Shown: positions 6,043-6,134 of the stretch, piece after piece
How positions within the stretch are numbered: the stretch's first letter is position 1
Layout of the letters: each line of letters opens with the position of its first letter
From: Acidobacteriota bacterium
GTDB lineage: Bacteria; Acidobacteriota; Thermoanaerobaculia; Multivoradales; JAHEKO01
Assembly: GCA_029863825.1 (NCBI GenBank)
Contig: JAOTUP010000137.1
Location: forward strand, 1 to 6,134
Length of the DNA: 6,134 nt
Direction of reading: 5' to 3'
Made by a program: the position numbers and the translations under genes
The notes under the pieces: model-generated
Told to the model about the DNA's origin: nothing
Database searches by the model: none
What the model saw: only the letters and a program-made list of their open reading frames with translations

Positions 6043-6134
6043 GACACGTTCCTCATATCGACAATAGTCTCGAGCGTCCGGCGCCTGAAGGTCCTCTCCC
6101 AGGTCCCGTTGTATCGATTCGCCGGCGCCACCTG
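6039..6134 (-). CDS. pilW: C-terminal end of a probable PilW-like minor pilin (partial)
   Basis: On the minus strand one frame is open from the right edge (6134) to a TGA at 6039-6041, giving 31 residues that end RTLETIVDMRNVS. A short basic stretch followed by T-x-V-x-x-RN is the usual look of the extreme C-terminus of PilW- and PilV-type pilins. The stop codon overlaps the pilX ATG by four bases (ATGA), a hallmark of translationally coupled operon genes, and the position directly before pilX is where pilW normally lies. Only the tail is visible, with no prepilin leader or helix to check, so PilV or another minor pilin remains possible. Confidence 0.65.
   Translation of the reverse strand, partial: QVAPANRYNGTWERTFRRRTLETIVDMRNVS
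6050..6054 (-). promoter_or_regulatory. Ribosome binding site of pilX within the upstream gene
   Basis: GAGGA on the minus strand ends 7 bases before the pilX ATG (6042). It lies inside the coding sequence of the preceding pilin gene, which stops in the ATGA overlap. It supports the chosen pilX start and coupled translation. Confidence 0.6.

Noticed and set aside
1..6134. CRISPR arrays, tRNA or rRNA genes, insertion sequences or other mobile elements
   Set aside because: I saw no regularly spaced repeats, no tRNA- or rRNA-like conserved stretches, no transposase or integrase motifs, and no terminal inverted repeats. The coding sequence looks uniform in base composition.

Overview
The window is a GC-rich (roughly 60% by eye) stretch of a Gram-negative bacterial chromosome. 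It is dominated by the 3' part of a type IV pilus minor-pilin operon read on the minus strand. The gene order and protein style (a PilW-like end, PilX, a very large PilY1, then a small secreted protein) recall environmental lineages such as Acidobacteriota (Thermoanaerobaculia-like) or deltaproteobacterial groups. This taxonomic guess rests on general resemblance only and was not tested.

Layout from left to right. Bases 2-244 (+) are the C-terminal 80 codons of a GDSL-type arylesterase/lysophospholipase of the TesA kind, which starts outside the window. Bases 245-448 are a non-coding gap between convergent genes, with a GC-rich imperfect inverted repeat and no convincing T-tract terminator. 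Bases 449-1225 (-) encode a 258-residue predicted exported protein of unknown function, starting at GTG only 2 bp after the pilY1 stop. Bases 1228-5418 (-) encode a 1396-residue PilY1, with a signal peptide, a von Willebrand A domain with intact MIDAS residues, a C-terminal PilY1/PilC beta-propeller with a calcium-binding loop, and a short proline-rich C-terminal extension. Bases 5449-6042 (-) encode a PilX-like minor pilin. Bases 6039-6134 (-) are the last 31 codons of another gene, probably pilW, overlapping pilX by 4 bp (ATGA).

The minus-strand genes are tightly packed (4-bp overlap, 30-bp gap, 2-bp gap), each with a recognisable Shine-Dalgarno sequence, so they are very probably one transcript running right to left. 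In known systems the minor pilins (FimU/PilV/PilW/PilX) and PilY1 form a complex that primes pilus assembly and sits at the pilus tip, where PilY1 acts in adhesion and mechanosensing. By position, the small exported protein at the end of the operon is a candidate accessory factor of this complex. The esterase on the other side is an unrelated convergent neighbour.

I see no wholly new system here. The points most worth a second look are the uncharacterised protein coupled to pilY1, a roughly 325-residue cysteine-containing insertion inside the PilY1 vWA domain, the PilY1 C-terminal tail, two RGD tripeptides in PilY1, and a CxxC in the PilX-like pilin.
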